A stretch of 64,000 nucleotides of DNA from Chrysomallon squamiferum (taxonomy: Eukaryota; Mollusca; Gastropoda; Neomphalida; Peltospiridae). Each line of letters begins with the position of its first letter. The first letter of the stretch is position 1. A program made the position numbers and the translations under genes. Positions 41,120-51,759 of the stretch are shown one piece after another. Below the pieces are notes generated by a model. The model did no database searches. It was not told the DNA's origin and saw only the letters and a list, made by a program, of their open reading frames with translations. The stretch lies in assembly GCA_012295275.1 (NCBI GenBank), contig CM022671.1:14866956-14930955 (forward strand), in the 5' to 3' direction.

Positions 41120-41796
41120 TCTGTAATTAAGAAAAATAATTAAATTAGAAAAGTACTGACATATAATCATAATAATGGCACCCTGGTGTTGAATCAGGTT
41201 CAGAAACATTAAACTTGACTATTTCTTTCACTTGCCAAAATGACTATACTGGCAATAGTTTAATTAGTTAACAGAATAAATTTGAGTATCTTCATTCTGT
41301 GAAGTAACCTAATCAAATTATTATTTATTATTAATAATATAAACGCAAAATAAGGTTTTAACAGTCGTCAGCAATCTGGAATAACGGTTGTATACAACTC
41401 AAATCTGTATTACGTTGAAGATAAATATACAGATATACATTATAATCGTGTTTATAATATTAATTATTTTAATAGTAGTTTAATGAAGTTCATGCAGAAA
41501 AACAATGCACACAGTAAAAAGTTCAGATAAAGATACAGTGTATGTCAGACTTAGAGCTAAACAGCAAGATTACAATTAACTAAAGACGTAAAATTTACAT
41601 TAAAGATTACTAATTTAGTAATTAGATTCGTTCAGAATAATACTATTATTTTTTTATTTTTTTTTAATAGTTGATTTCGATAGAAAAAGTTAGTACAGTA
41701 AAAAAATAACTGGACTCATATAAAATGTTCCCCACTCGTAATAAAAACAATAAATAAAATAACCTGTATTGCCCCAGTTGACAATCGCGGTGGCAT
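33129..41796 (-). CDS. RPA1: RPA1, replication protein A 70-kDa subunit, 18 coding exons
   Basis: RPA1 is the main single-stranded-DNA-binding subunit of RPA, used in replication, repair and checkpoint signalling. Exons 5' to 3': 41796-41764, 40537-40490, 40153-40075, 39273-39165, 38815-38712, 38503-38459, 38166-38122, 37987-37864, 37417-37246, 36790-36598, 36148-36009, 35659-35590, 35281-35141, 34871-34744, 34489-34376, 34169-34062, 33595-33509, 33230-33129; 1842 nt, 613 aa (human 616), all phases consistent. Domains: N-terminal OB fold DBD-F (about 1-115), a Pro/Ala/Ser-rich linker on three short exons, DBD-A ([20 protein letters not shown]), DBD-B, and DBD-C with an intact zinc finger C-x4-C-x13-C-x2-C (ACPTEQC...FRCEKC). 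The first 11 residues are [12 protein letters not shown] second 5' splice site follows exon 17. Divergent from merlin. Confidence 0.96.
33464..33508 (-). repeat. 30-bp tandem duplication of the RPA1 exon 17 donor
   Basis: The 15-mer caaaagtaaccttac occurs at 33464-33478 and again at 33494-33508. On the minus strand the copy next to the exon is the used 5' splice site (CAAC|gtaagg), and the second gtaagg lies 30 nt downstream. Confidence 0.9.
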
Positions 41797-42485
41797 CTTG
41801 AAATGTTGTCAGAACTAAAACAACAACAAATTATAGAAAACACATCAAATGTTGGTCTGGCGCCAAATTCCTTAAAGGAAGTGACATAGTACTCGAATTT
41901 AGACTGCGCATTTAGGTTAAAGTGAAACTAGCGAAATTTAGAAGTTTTCTGTCAAAAAGTTATTGGCTGGTTAACGAAGCACGTTATCGTGGGAGATAAT
42001 TATATAACATTATACATTATTTGCTGTTGTTTTTCCTTTCCAATTAAGAGTGTCATTAATAAGCATTAGGCCACGGATAAAAAAATAAAAATAATAATAA
42101 AGATATTCTTTAGATGAAAGAAAACTGCCGAACTTTTAGATATTTTTGATCAGTGTGATTATTAAAGTTAACATTAAGTAGAACAACTTTAACAAACTTT
42201 TATTATGTTACTGCACTAGAAGTTGTTTTCTATTTGCAGTAAGGTTTCTTCCTTTTTTATTTATTTTATTATTATTATTATTATTATATATTTTTACTTT
42301 TTCTATTTATTTTTCTAAATTATTTTATATATTTATATTTTTAAATTTAAGTGTTTATTTACTTTTATTTTATTTTACTTTACTTTATTTTTATTTTTCA
42401 TCTTATTTTTTATTTTATTTTTTTATTTTTGATGGTTCATATTTAGTTCAAATTATTCTTCAAACACGTGAAAAATTGAGGGGCC

Positions 42486-42541
<56 letters not shown>
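42486..42541. repeat. (ATT)n trinucleotide repeat between RPA1 and NF2
   Basis: About 18 pure repeats. Related ATT/AAT tracts occur at 21222-21273, 41090-41119, 54950-54984, 58166-58204 and 61348-61381. Confidence 0.95.
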
Positions 42542-42609
42542 TCAAGAGTGCCTTAGATAATTATAGACGGATAATTAATTATCTTACACGATTATATTAT
42601 TGACTTGGA

Positions 42610-42775
42610 TTGAACTTTTATTACAAGCAATTTAATAGTGATTTTTTTTTAATCATTTAGAAGTCATTTGTCAGTGAATTTAGTCTCCACTGGACGTTTA
42701 TTATAAGCTGTTTAGTTGCGAATTTTAATATTTATAAGTCATTTGGTAGTGAATTCAGTAGAACTAAACGCTTTG
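42610..42775. repeat. Two-copy imperfect tandem repeat, unit about 80 bp
   Basis: The two halves share gtcatttgtcagtgaattta / gtcatttggtagtgaattca and, upstream, ttttattacaagcaattta / gtttattataagctgttta, in the same order about 80 bp apart. It lies between RPA1 and NF2. Confidence 0.6.
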
Positions 42776-43587
42776 ACGTAAGTCCTTGTATATTTTACAA
42801 TGTGGACACACGAAATGACAGATGAATGATGTTTACTGAACCGAAACTGAAGGTCTGCGGTTGTTTGTTTTGGTTTTGAATTTCTGTTACAGCTGAAAAT
42901 CTGCTATCCTCTAATCTTAATTACTATTCAGACAAATTATAGGGTGTAATCCGGTGGAAGAAATACGAAATTCCTTAGTAATTTTAAAATTTAAATCTTG
43001 AATCGTTAATTTTGTAAGGTTGAGATTTATTATTGATAAACAGTGACAACAGATGAATAATATCAAGGAAAAATAATGAACAATTAAATTGATACTAATT
43101 ATGAAAGATTAAATTTGCGCAGAAGCCAATGAATTTACACTGCAAGAAATAAAGGTGATAGTCATTTTGATTCTGTCGATTTTTATTTAGACAGCTAAAT
43201 ATGTATCCTGTTTTTATTAATAAATGGACAGCAAATACTGTATTTCAAGTATCTTTTTTATAATTAAAAAAAAAAGTAATCTTTATATTCCTTACTTTTT
43301 AAAATTTGTATTTCATGATAAAACGCAATAAAATTAGCATCCTGAGTTTATATATTCAAAGACTCGATGAACGATAAAATGTTCGCTGAATTATCTTTCG
43401 TTGATTTCACAGCGGCTGAAGTTGTTCGCTAGCTTTATTTCAGTTGAAAGTTTGCAAAACTTGGAAATAAAAAGTTATGGGAACATAAGTGTGTATCAGT
43501 ATTTAATGAAACATATTTATTTTTTTAACATCTTTAGAGGTAGTGCCAATTTTGTTCTTAGTTAAAATGACGTGAAAATTGCCAAAT

Positions 43588-46500
43588 ATGCCTCTCGTAT
43601 CCATGAAAAAGCCTAGCAAAGGTAGCTCGAAGAGTTTCCCTGTACGAATAACAACGATGGATGCGGAATTGGAATTTGACATAGAGGTTATTTTTATGTT
43701 TTAGAACTATTAGTGTGTTGGCGTAAAAGAATAATAATTATTTAATGACCAAGTAAATTGTAATTCGCATCTATGGCTATGCTTTGAAGGTGAACCACAA
43801 ACTCTATAGAACTATAATGAATACTTTGCGACGGTTTCTTTTGCCGCTGGTACAAAGAAAAACAATAAAAGGTCATTAAAAAAGAACAAAAACAAAAGTT
43901 GTAAGCTTGTTAGATTAACTAATGATTGTTTTGCAATGTTGCCAACCACTATGATCACCCGATGTAATTTGTTTTATCTGTTTTTGTTTTTGTTTTTGAC
44001 ATACTTATCTCCCTTCCATTATAAAGAGGTTTGGAATCTTATAAATAAATGTTATAAAAAGAGAAATAAGATTATAATTAGTAAAAATACAGATTTTTTG
44101 TAAGTTTATTATTCTGGCAGTTATTATTTTAATATATACTGTCAAAAAATAATTTTGTCTTTAAACAGCACAGTTGTATAAATATTACAAACATTTGTTG
44201 TTCCAGTGTTTGGGGTGTGTATTTAAACTATTTTCTGTATCCAAAAGCCACTATATGGCTTGCTCCTACCTTTATCACAAAGTACTGTTTAAAAGGATAT
44301 TATGCTTTAAGTTGAGGAAAAAATTGAATTTTTCACAGCCAATGAATTTGTGATTATGTTTATATGAAAGAGTATATTTATTTATTTATTTTTATTTTTT
44401 TATTTTTTTTCTAGAACAAAACAACAGGGAAGGAATTGTTTGATCTGGTTTGTCGGACAATAGGCTTGCGTGAAACATGGTACTTTGGACTTCAGCATGT
44501 GGATTCTAAAGGATATATTGCTTGGTTAAAGTTTGATAAAAAGGTTAGAAAATTCATTTGATTGGAATAAATTATCATAACTATATGTTTATTCTTTTAT
44601 GTTCAAAACTGAATATTTTCATGCATGAAACAGTTAATACTAAATGTTCTATTTGAAAATGAGAGAATATAAAAACAACACTGTCATGATTCATTTGGCT
44701 TGTCTGGCAGTTTCATTTGTTCTTTTTACTAAACAACTATGATAAATTTTAAAGTTGTATGACTTCAGTCATATTCTTAAATAGTAAATTTTCAATAAAT
44801 ATTGGGAAACTTGGAGCTTTATAAATGGTATCAATACACTGACAGTTTCTTCTTATTGTTGTCTAAACCAACAAGTCTCTTATTGTTTTAGGTACTGGAT
44901 CAGGATGTGGGAAAGGAAATTCCACTACAGTTCTTATTTCTGGCTAAATTCTACCCAGAGGATGTTTCAGAAGAGCTGATCCAAGAAATCACACAGCACT
45001 TGTTCTTTCTGCAGGTTAAACAGTCCATTCTTAACATGGATATTTACTGTCCACCTGAAGCTTCTGTTCTGCTTGCTTCATACGCTGTCCAGGCAAAGGT
45101 GAGTGATCTGTCCAAACACTACGTAATATTTATCTGAACATAAGATACTTAGTTTGTTATTTTCTTTTTAACAACAGAAGTTACAGATGCAATAAACAGA
45201 ACATTTTATTTTGTTATCAGTTATCAAGAAAATCTTTCGTAAACAGTGCAGGCAATTGAATTAGGTGACTATACTGATAGTGGTTGGGTGTTGTGTTGGT
45301 ATATGTCTGTCTCTCTGTCTGGATTAGTTAAAAATGGTTGTCAAGATAATAATCAGACTTATATAGATGTTTGGCAGTATAATAAAATATACTTGTATCT
45401 ACCATACTGTTAAGTTGATATGCTGTAACAGTTTTATCACAGTGTTGCAATTCATAGTTTTTATAAAAGTCAAATACATTACTTTTTGATAATACTGACA
45501 TTCTGATCACCATAAAAATTGCCAAAGTAACAAATGAAATTAATACAGACATTGATATAACAAGTTTTCCAGTATAAAAATTGCAATTTTAAATAATTTA
45601 TGTAACAAAAAAAACTCCAAAATAACTAATATTTAATTTATCAGTATGGAGATTATGATGAGTACACATACAAACCTGGAATGTTGGCAAGTGAAGACTT
45701 GTTACCACAGAGAGTCATAGATCAGTATCAGATGACTCCAGAGATGTGGGAAGAACGAATCAAAGTGTGGTATGCAGACAGAAGAGGTCTGACAAGGTGA
45801 GTCTCTGTCTGAAAAAACATTTTTAGGATTATCTCCTTTAATGTTGGTGTTCCTCTTTCTTTTTTCTTCATGATAAATTACATCATAAAATAAGAAAGTC
45901 AACATCTGTCAGATTATTTAGGGAATTGCTGAGCAAATTTCAAAGAGGGAAAACCCAGTTCTAAAACATATATCACATAATATGCTGTCTGTATAATGTA
46001 TTATTAATTGTTGAATGTTGTAATCAGTGTTTTACTAGAAATAGATTTTGCTGTAATGTTCCAGAGTTCCATTTCTTCCATTTTCAAGTTTCACACTGCT
46101 GTTCATACATAACCTCTTTAATTATTATTTAAATCTAATAGAGAATTTCTGATCTGTTTCAGATGTTTCTAAACAGAATAATTACCTTTAATACATTCTT
46201 TATTGTATTTTATTTTTGATTACTTCTTAGTTTTATTCTATTTTATTTATTATTATTATTATTATTATTAGTTCTAGTTATACTTTAATAATATTTTCAT
46301 AACAGTTTTATTTTATTTTCAGAGATGAAGCTGAAATAGAATATTTAAAAATAGCACAAGATTTTGAAATGTATGGTGTCAACTACTTTTTGATAAAGGT
46401 AATCATATTTGAATGTAGAAATCAGTTGCATTCAAGAAATTACAGAAACCTGTACACTGAAAAAAACTAAAGAAGAAAAAAAACATTTTTTAAAAGTGAT

Positions 46501-49500
46501 ACAAATTTAATTATCTCTGGTTTTATTGCCTCATTCATTGTTATTAATATTATCATTTTTGTTTTCATCCATAATATCATTTAAGAAAAAAAAAACCCTC
46601 AAAAAACCTTTTCATTAAGCAGATTTACATTGTGTGTCTTCAGTTTGATGTTTGTTGTGATGCTTTTTTTTGAAAGCCTTGAATATTTCTTTTGTAACTT
46701 GAGAAAGATGAGACATTATTTGTATGTTCGTTGATTTCAGAACAAGAAGGGAAGTGATCTCTGGCTGGGTGTTGATTCAATAGGAATTAATGTGTATGAA
46801 CGAGATAACAGACTGACACCAAAAATAACATTTCCATGGAGCGAAATCAAAAACATTTCATTTAAAGATAAAAAGGCAAGTACACTGTAAATTTTATGTC
46901 AGTGAATTCTCACAATACAAGCATGGTTAAAAATACACAGAATGCTGACAAGAAATATAAGATTTCTTTGGAGCGAAATCAAAAACATTTCATTTAAAAA
47001 AGATAAAAAGACTTTCATAGCGATAAAATATAAGCATGATAACTGTTGTAACAAATACTAATAATCAGTGTTATAAGTTTCACATTGCTTATTTTCTTGT
47101 TTTGATTTTTTTTCAGTTTCTTATTAAAAATGTTGGAAAAGGAGCCAAAGATTTCTCATTTTATGCACCAAAACTTAGAATAAATAAATTGGTATGTATG
47201 TTCAATGCATTGAAAATGCATATAAAATATTCCTCTCTGTTATTTGATATGTCAGTTTAAAGCAGGCTGTATTTAATAATTTTCAAATAAAGTTAATTGT
47301 TATTTAAAGTTTTAATGTATTGTCAGAGATCAGTTGGAACACACAAGTCAGTTGTTTCTGTTTCAAACCTGATTTTTTCTCATTGTGAGTGAATGATGTT
47401 TAACAACAACAAAACAAAAATTCACACACAGTCAAGAACCTTAGGCTATAGGTGCAATAATTTGTTGTTGTAGAATTATATTATCATGATTTAAATTCAT
47501 GGGTATGTGTGTTTAATCAGGTGTTTACATTTTCTTCTCTGGGTGCTGTTTGATTGGTACCTGATTGAACAAAAGGTAAGAAAACCCCCAAAAACTTCAT
47601 AGACTTGTTTAACAATTATTTAATTTTATATTAAAATGGGTTTACCGTTATGCAAGTATTCATTAATTTATTTATAAAAACTGTTGATCCCATGAAGGCC
47701 GATTTTTTTTTTTTTTTTTACTTATATCAACAGATTTTGGAACTCTGTGTTGGAAACCATGAACTGTATATGAGGCGACGGAAGCCTGATTCTATGGAAA
47801 TACAACAAATGAAAGCTCAGGCCAGGGAAGAAAAAAGCAGAAAGCAGGTTAGTTTCTGTTTAAATTTAAAAACATATATTAACCATTGCTAAATCTTGAG
47901 TTTTCATATGTTTTCTTCTGACATTTTAACTCTTACTTTCATAGTTAGAAAAAGTTTGTTTGGCTAAAACAAATATAACATGAACATGTCACTTTTGTTT
48001 AAATTTTAAAAATCTATCATTAATAGAAGCTATGAAAATACATCTTGATTTGTCACACAGCAGGTTTATTGTGTTGTTTTCCTCTGACTTTTAAATTTTT
48101 GTTATTTTCATAGCTAGAAAGAGCTCGTCTGGCCAAAGAAAAACAACTACGGGAAGAAGCCATGAGAGATAAAGAAGAATTAGAGAGAAAATTTGCTCAG
48201 CTGCAAGAAGAAGTTAGATTATCACATGAAGCATTAGTAAGTTCTGTCACAACATTTTTCCAGGAAATATTTTGTAATATGTAATGATGATTTTATGTGG
48301 TTTTTGATATTTATAACTTAAAATGTTTTTGTTTTTTTGACAAATAAAACATGACATATTTACAGATGAGGTCTGAAGAAACAGCAGACTTGCTTGCAGA
48401 GAAGGTGAAGATCATGGACGAGGAAGCCTCTCTGCTACGAGAGAGAGCCCAAGAACAAGACAACGAAGTACACAGGATCAAGCTGTCTGCAATTAAGGTG
48501 TTTATCATTGTTAGAATAAACAGATAAAATTTTGTTTTCTGTTTATTTGTTATCTCTGTAATTAAAAAAAATCTTTTCTTTGTGTATTATTACAAAAACA
48601 TCTTTTCATTGTTTGTATAAAAACACAAAACATTGTCTTTTCATTGTTTCTTTGTAATTATAAAATCATCTGCTCAATTTTGTAAAAGTTTAAATTTAAA
48701 ACTTGTTTAACACATTTTGAAGGATATTTTTAATACTTTGTACATAATGTCTGTTTCATAAATTAAAATAATTTTGAAAATCCATTGACATAGATTGCTG
48801 TTTCTCTTCTTAAACATTTTCACAGACTGAGGAAGAAAGAATACTGATGGAACACCGAGCTCGGGAAGCTGAACAGATTGCTGCTAAATTGTTAGAAGAG
48901 TCAGAAAGAAGGTATAAATTAAACACAGTATATACTAGTGACAGTCTTGTAATGCTATATGTTTTGTGTTACAAACATGGCTTCTACACTGACTGAGTGG
49001 TTTTTTTTTATAGCATAGATGTTAGTATTGATGTTTATAGAAAGTATAAATTAAACAAAGTATATGCAGTTGACAGTCTTGACTATGTAATGCTATATGT
49101 TTTATTTATAAACACTTCTCTTATACTGACTGAATTATTATAGGATAGATATTAGAGTGTGGAGATGTTTATAGAAGGTATAAATTAAACAGTGTATGTA
49201 AATGATTGTCTTGTAATGCTACATGTTTTGTGTCACACTGATTGAGTGTTTTTTATAGGATAGATGTCACAGACAGTATATATATATATAGAAGGTATAA
49301 ATCAAACAGAGTATATATAGTGTTGACTATGTAATGCTGTATGTTTTATATTATAAACACTTCTCTTAAACACAGGATAGATATTAGTGTAGAGATGTTT
49401 ATAGAAGGTATATACAAGTGACAGTGTTGACTATGTAGTGCTATATGTTTTATGTTATAAATACTTCTTCTACTGAATGATAAATTGACTGAATTATTAC

Positions 49501-50380
49501 AGGATAGATATTAGTGTAGAGACGTTTATAATGTATACTCAGCTACCCATTCTATGAAATCCATAGCAACATTTTTAAATATTCATATATCAAATGATAG
49601 GTCTTATTTTATTGCAGGTTAGTTAATAATAAATATAGGCTATCTTCAATGCAAGGGATATGAAAAAATAGAAATATATAAATTGATTTTTTTAGTTTTG
49701 TTTTCAGAGCTAAGGAAGCTGAGGCATTAAAGGATGAACTGCTGAAGGCTCGAATAGCTGAAAAATTTGCCAAAGATAAACTCTTGGACTTGACACGACC
49801 TGACACCAGTTTTGGTATTAGTCATGTACGTTTTTACATGTTAATGACAAACAGCTTACCATTTTGTTAAATCATGGAATTCAAAGTTATGGTAATTAAA
49901 GTATATGTTAAAAGTTTTTTTTTTATTACTAACAGATCTATGTCTTTTCATTATCCTAGTAGCTTTATTTATTTTTAATTATTTAATAATTATTCTAAAT
50001 ATTTCCTTTCTGCTTGTATTTTGTTAAGCATTCATTTATTCTTAGCAGTCTTTGGCACTTTGGCAATACTAATTTATTACTAAAACTTATTTTAAAATTG
50101 TTCTTTCAAAATTTTCTTCAGTATCCTGATCTCACATGTCTGCGACTTGAACCCAGATCTCTCTCAGCTGCAGACAGTCCTATGGGACTTGGCTGCGAAC
50201 CAGTAATTGGTGACATGGATCAACTGTCTTTTGAGATTGAGAAAGAAAGGTCAGTTAATTTTATTAACAACAAAACTTCTTTCTGGTCAATTAAATTTTA
50301 TATTTAGATATAGATATATAGTATATAGATATGTATGTGTTGTGTGTGTTTTTGTGTGTATACATACATACATACATACA

Positions 50381-50414
<34 letters not shown>

Positions 50415-51759
50415 CATACACACATACATATATACATACACACACACACATACATACATACATACATATAAAATACATATATAATATAACATTAAAATGC
50501 ATAAAAATATTGAGCAGGCACATTTTAAAACACAGTGTTCTCTGAAAATATGAAAATAAAATGACGCCTGTAAAAAAAATCTGTGGAAAATATTCAAAAA
50601 CGGAAGCAAAAAAATAAAAAATAAAGAACCAGATTATTTGAATATTAATTGTTTTTCAGTATGTAAAATTTATCATTCCTAGAACAAAGAACAACCATTT
50701 TAAATTTGTTATCAACATTCTGAACAAGTATCAAATGACAGGCTATTTACATATTATGTTGTTAATTGAATATGCATTTTGAGTGGTTTGTTTAGTAATT
50801 TGTTCTCATTAATTATCTAGAATGGAATATATGGAGAAGAGTAAAAATTTACAAGAACAGTTGAAAGATCTCAAAACTGAGATTGAAGTTCTGAAAGTGG
50901 AAGAGAAGCAGACTGACTTGGACAGGCTACATGAAGAAAGTATGCAGAGAGGAGAAACTAAGTACTCAACTTTGAAAAAGGTATTTTCAAATTTTCAATG
51001 TGGTTATATATATATTTTTTAATCAACTAACAAAATTAAGAACTTGTATATCAGAGGTCTGGAAAAATATTTTTGTCAGTTAGAACTATGTTGTCCAAAT
51101 GTATCCCTAACAATTTTGTTTATGACATCGATATTTGTCTTTTCCTGTAAATTGTACTTAAAAACAAACATCTTCATTTTGTTTTTCTGCGTGTTTGTTT
51201 TATAGTAATGTAATAGAGCATGTTAGTATGGTCTTGCTGAGAGTGATTTTTAAAATGTAAATAAAACGAAAATATTGTATACCACACGAGCCTTTAATTT
51301 GGTTTTCAAATAAAATTGTTGATCAGTCTACTTCCATGACCATGTTTGCTTTTTCAAAACTTTTAATCACAGTTATACCAAATATTCAGTAATGTTGACT
51401 TGTCAGTGTGCGTGCACACATACACACACTCACACACACACACATATACACACATCACAGCTGATCCAAATTCAAAATAACAATAGTCAGTGCATTCCCA
51501 GATACTGCCAAACAAAGAAAACATGTAAGACTGACAACAGATACAAATTATTTTAATTACAGAAATGGACACATCCACAGGATACAAAAATAATACTGAA
51601 TGTGTGATCAGTAAAGATGTGGTTTGCAAAATTAAATTAGTTTTAACAGTTAATATTTAAATTTTCAAAAATTTTATTTTCTTTATTTTATTTGTTATTT
51701 TTTTTCAGATTGGTTCTAGTTCTTCAAATGCAAGAGTTGCCTTTTTTGAAGATTTGTGA
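43588..51759 (+). CDS. NF2: NF2, merlin (ERM-related tumour suppressor), 15 coding exons
   Basis: Merlin links membrane proteins to cortical actin and feeds the Hippo pathway. Exons: 43588-43686, 44415-44543, 44892-45098, 45645-45796, 46323-46398, 46741-46875, 47117-47191, 47734-47847, 48114-48236, 48366-48497, 48826-48911, 49708-49825, 50122-50249, 50821-50980, 51709-51759; 1785 nt, 594 aa (human 595). A FERM domain (~18-310) is followed by a charged coiled coil (~310-470) and a C-terminal domain. It is merlin rather than ezrin/radixin/moesin: the FERM 'blue box' reads YQMTPEM (173-179), and the end is RVAFFEDL with no ERM-type C-terminal actin-binding motif. Intron 6 uses a GC donor (gcaagt at 46876); the others are GT-AG. 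Ser518 is at the same number as in human, but the residues just before it are DQ instead of KR. Introns 6, 8 and 11 contain partial copies of adjacent exon or splice-site sequence. Confidence 0.96.
46961..47010 (+). repeat. Partial copy of NF2 exon 6 inside intron 6
   Basis: The 50 bases match the last ~47 bases of exon 6 (46829-46875) almost perfectly, sharing ggagcgaaatcaaaaacatt and ttcattta...gataaaaag. Differences are tttg for catg near the start and three extra A near the end. The GC donor that ends the true exon is changed to gac here. Confidence 0.9.
47909..47985 (+). pseudogene. Decayed copy of the NF2 exon 9 acceptor and exon start in intron 8
   Basis: The segment parallels 48079-48155: a ttttcttctgac-like tract, ttactttcatag, then ttagaaaaagtttgtttggc against the true ctagaaagagctcgtctggc. 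Translated it begins [12 protein letters not shown] followed by a stop, against [14 protein letters not shown] in the real exon. The upstream intron sequence is duplicated as well (gtttaaattt...aaaa at 47859 and 47998). Confidence 0.75.
48912..49520. repeat. Intronic tandem repeat in NF2, unit about 105-135 bp, carrying 5' splice-site copies
   Basis: After exon 11 the intron repeats a unit with the landmarks (a)gaaggtataaattaaac, then gacagtcttg...gtaatgctatatgtttt, then a stretch ending ataggatagat...gatgtttat. Copies of the donor-like core start at about 49036, 49169, 49289 and 49398. Units differ by substitutions and small deletions. Confidence 0.85.
50359..50467. repeat. (TACA)n microsatellite in NF2 intron 13
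   Basis: About 12 TACA repeats followed by interrupted TACA, CA and TA runs. Confidence 0.95.

Larger units (their letters stand above)
41797..43587. promoter_or_regulatory. Divergent promoter region between RPA1 and NF2
   Basis: The 1.8 kb holds both promoters and 5' UTRs. A less A+T-rich patch with CG dinucleotides at about 41850-41995, next to the RPA1 ATG, is the likeliest RPA1 start region. The middle contains an (ATT)n tract and a two-copy ~80-bp tandem repeat. Confidence 0.4.

Noticed and set aside
50207-50609. Overlapping open frames rich in Tyr/Thr/His or Val/Cys/Met
   Set aside because: They come from the TACA microsatellite in merlin intron 13.
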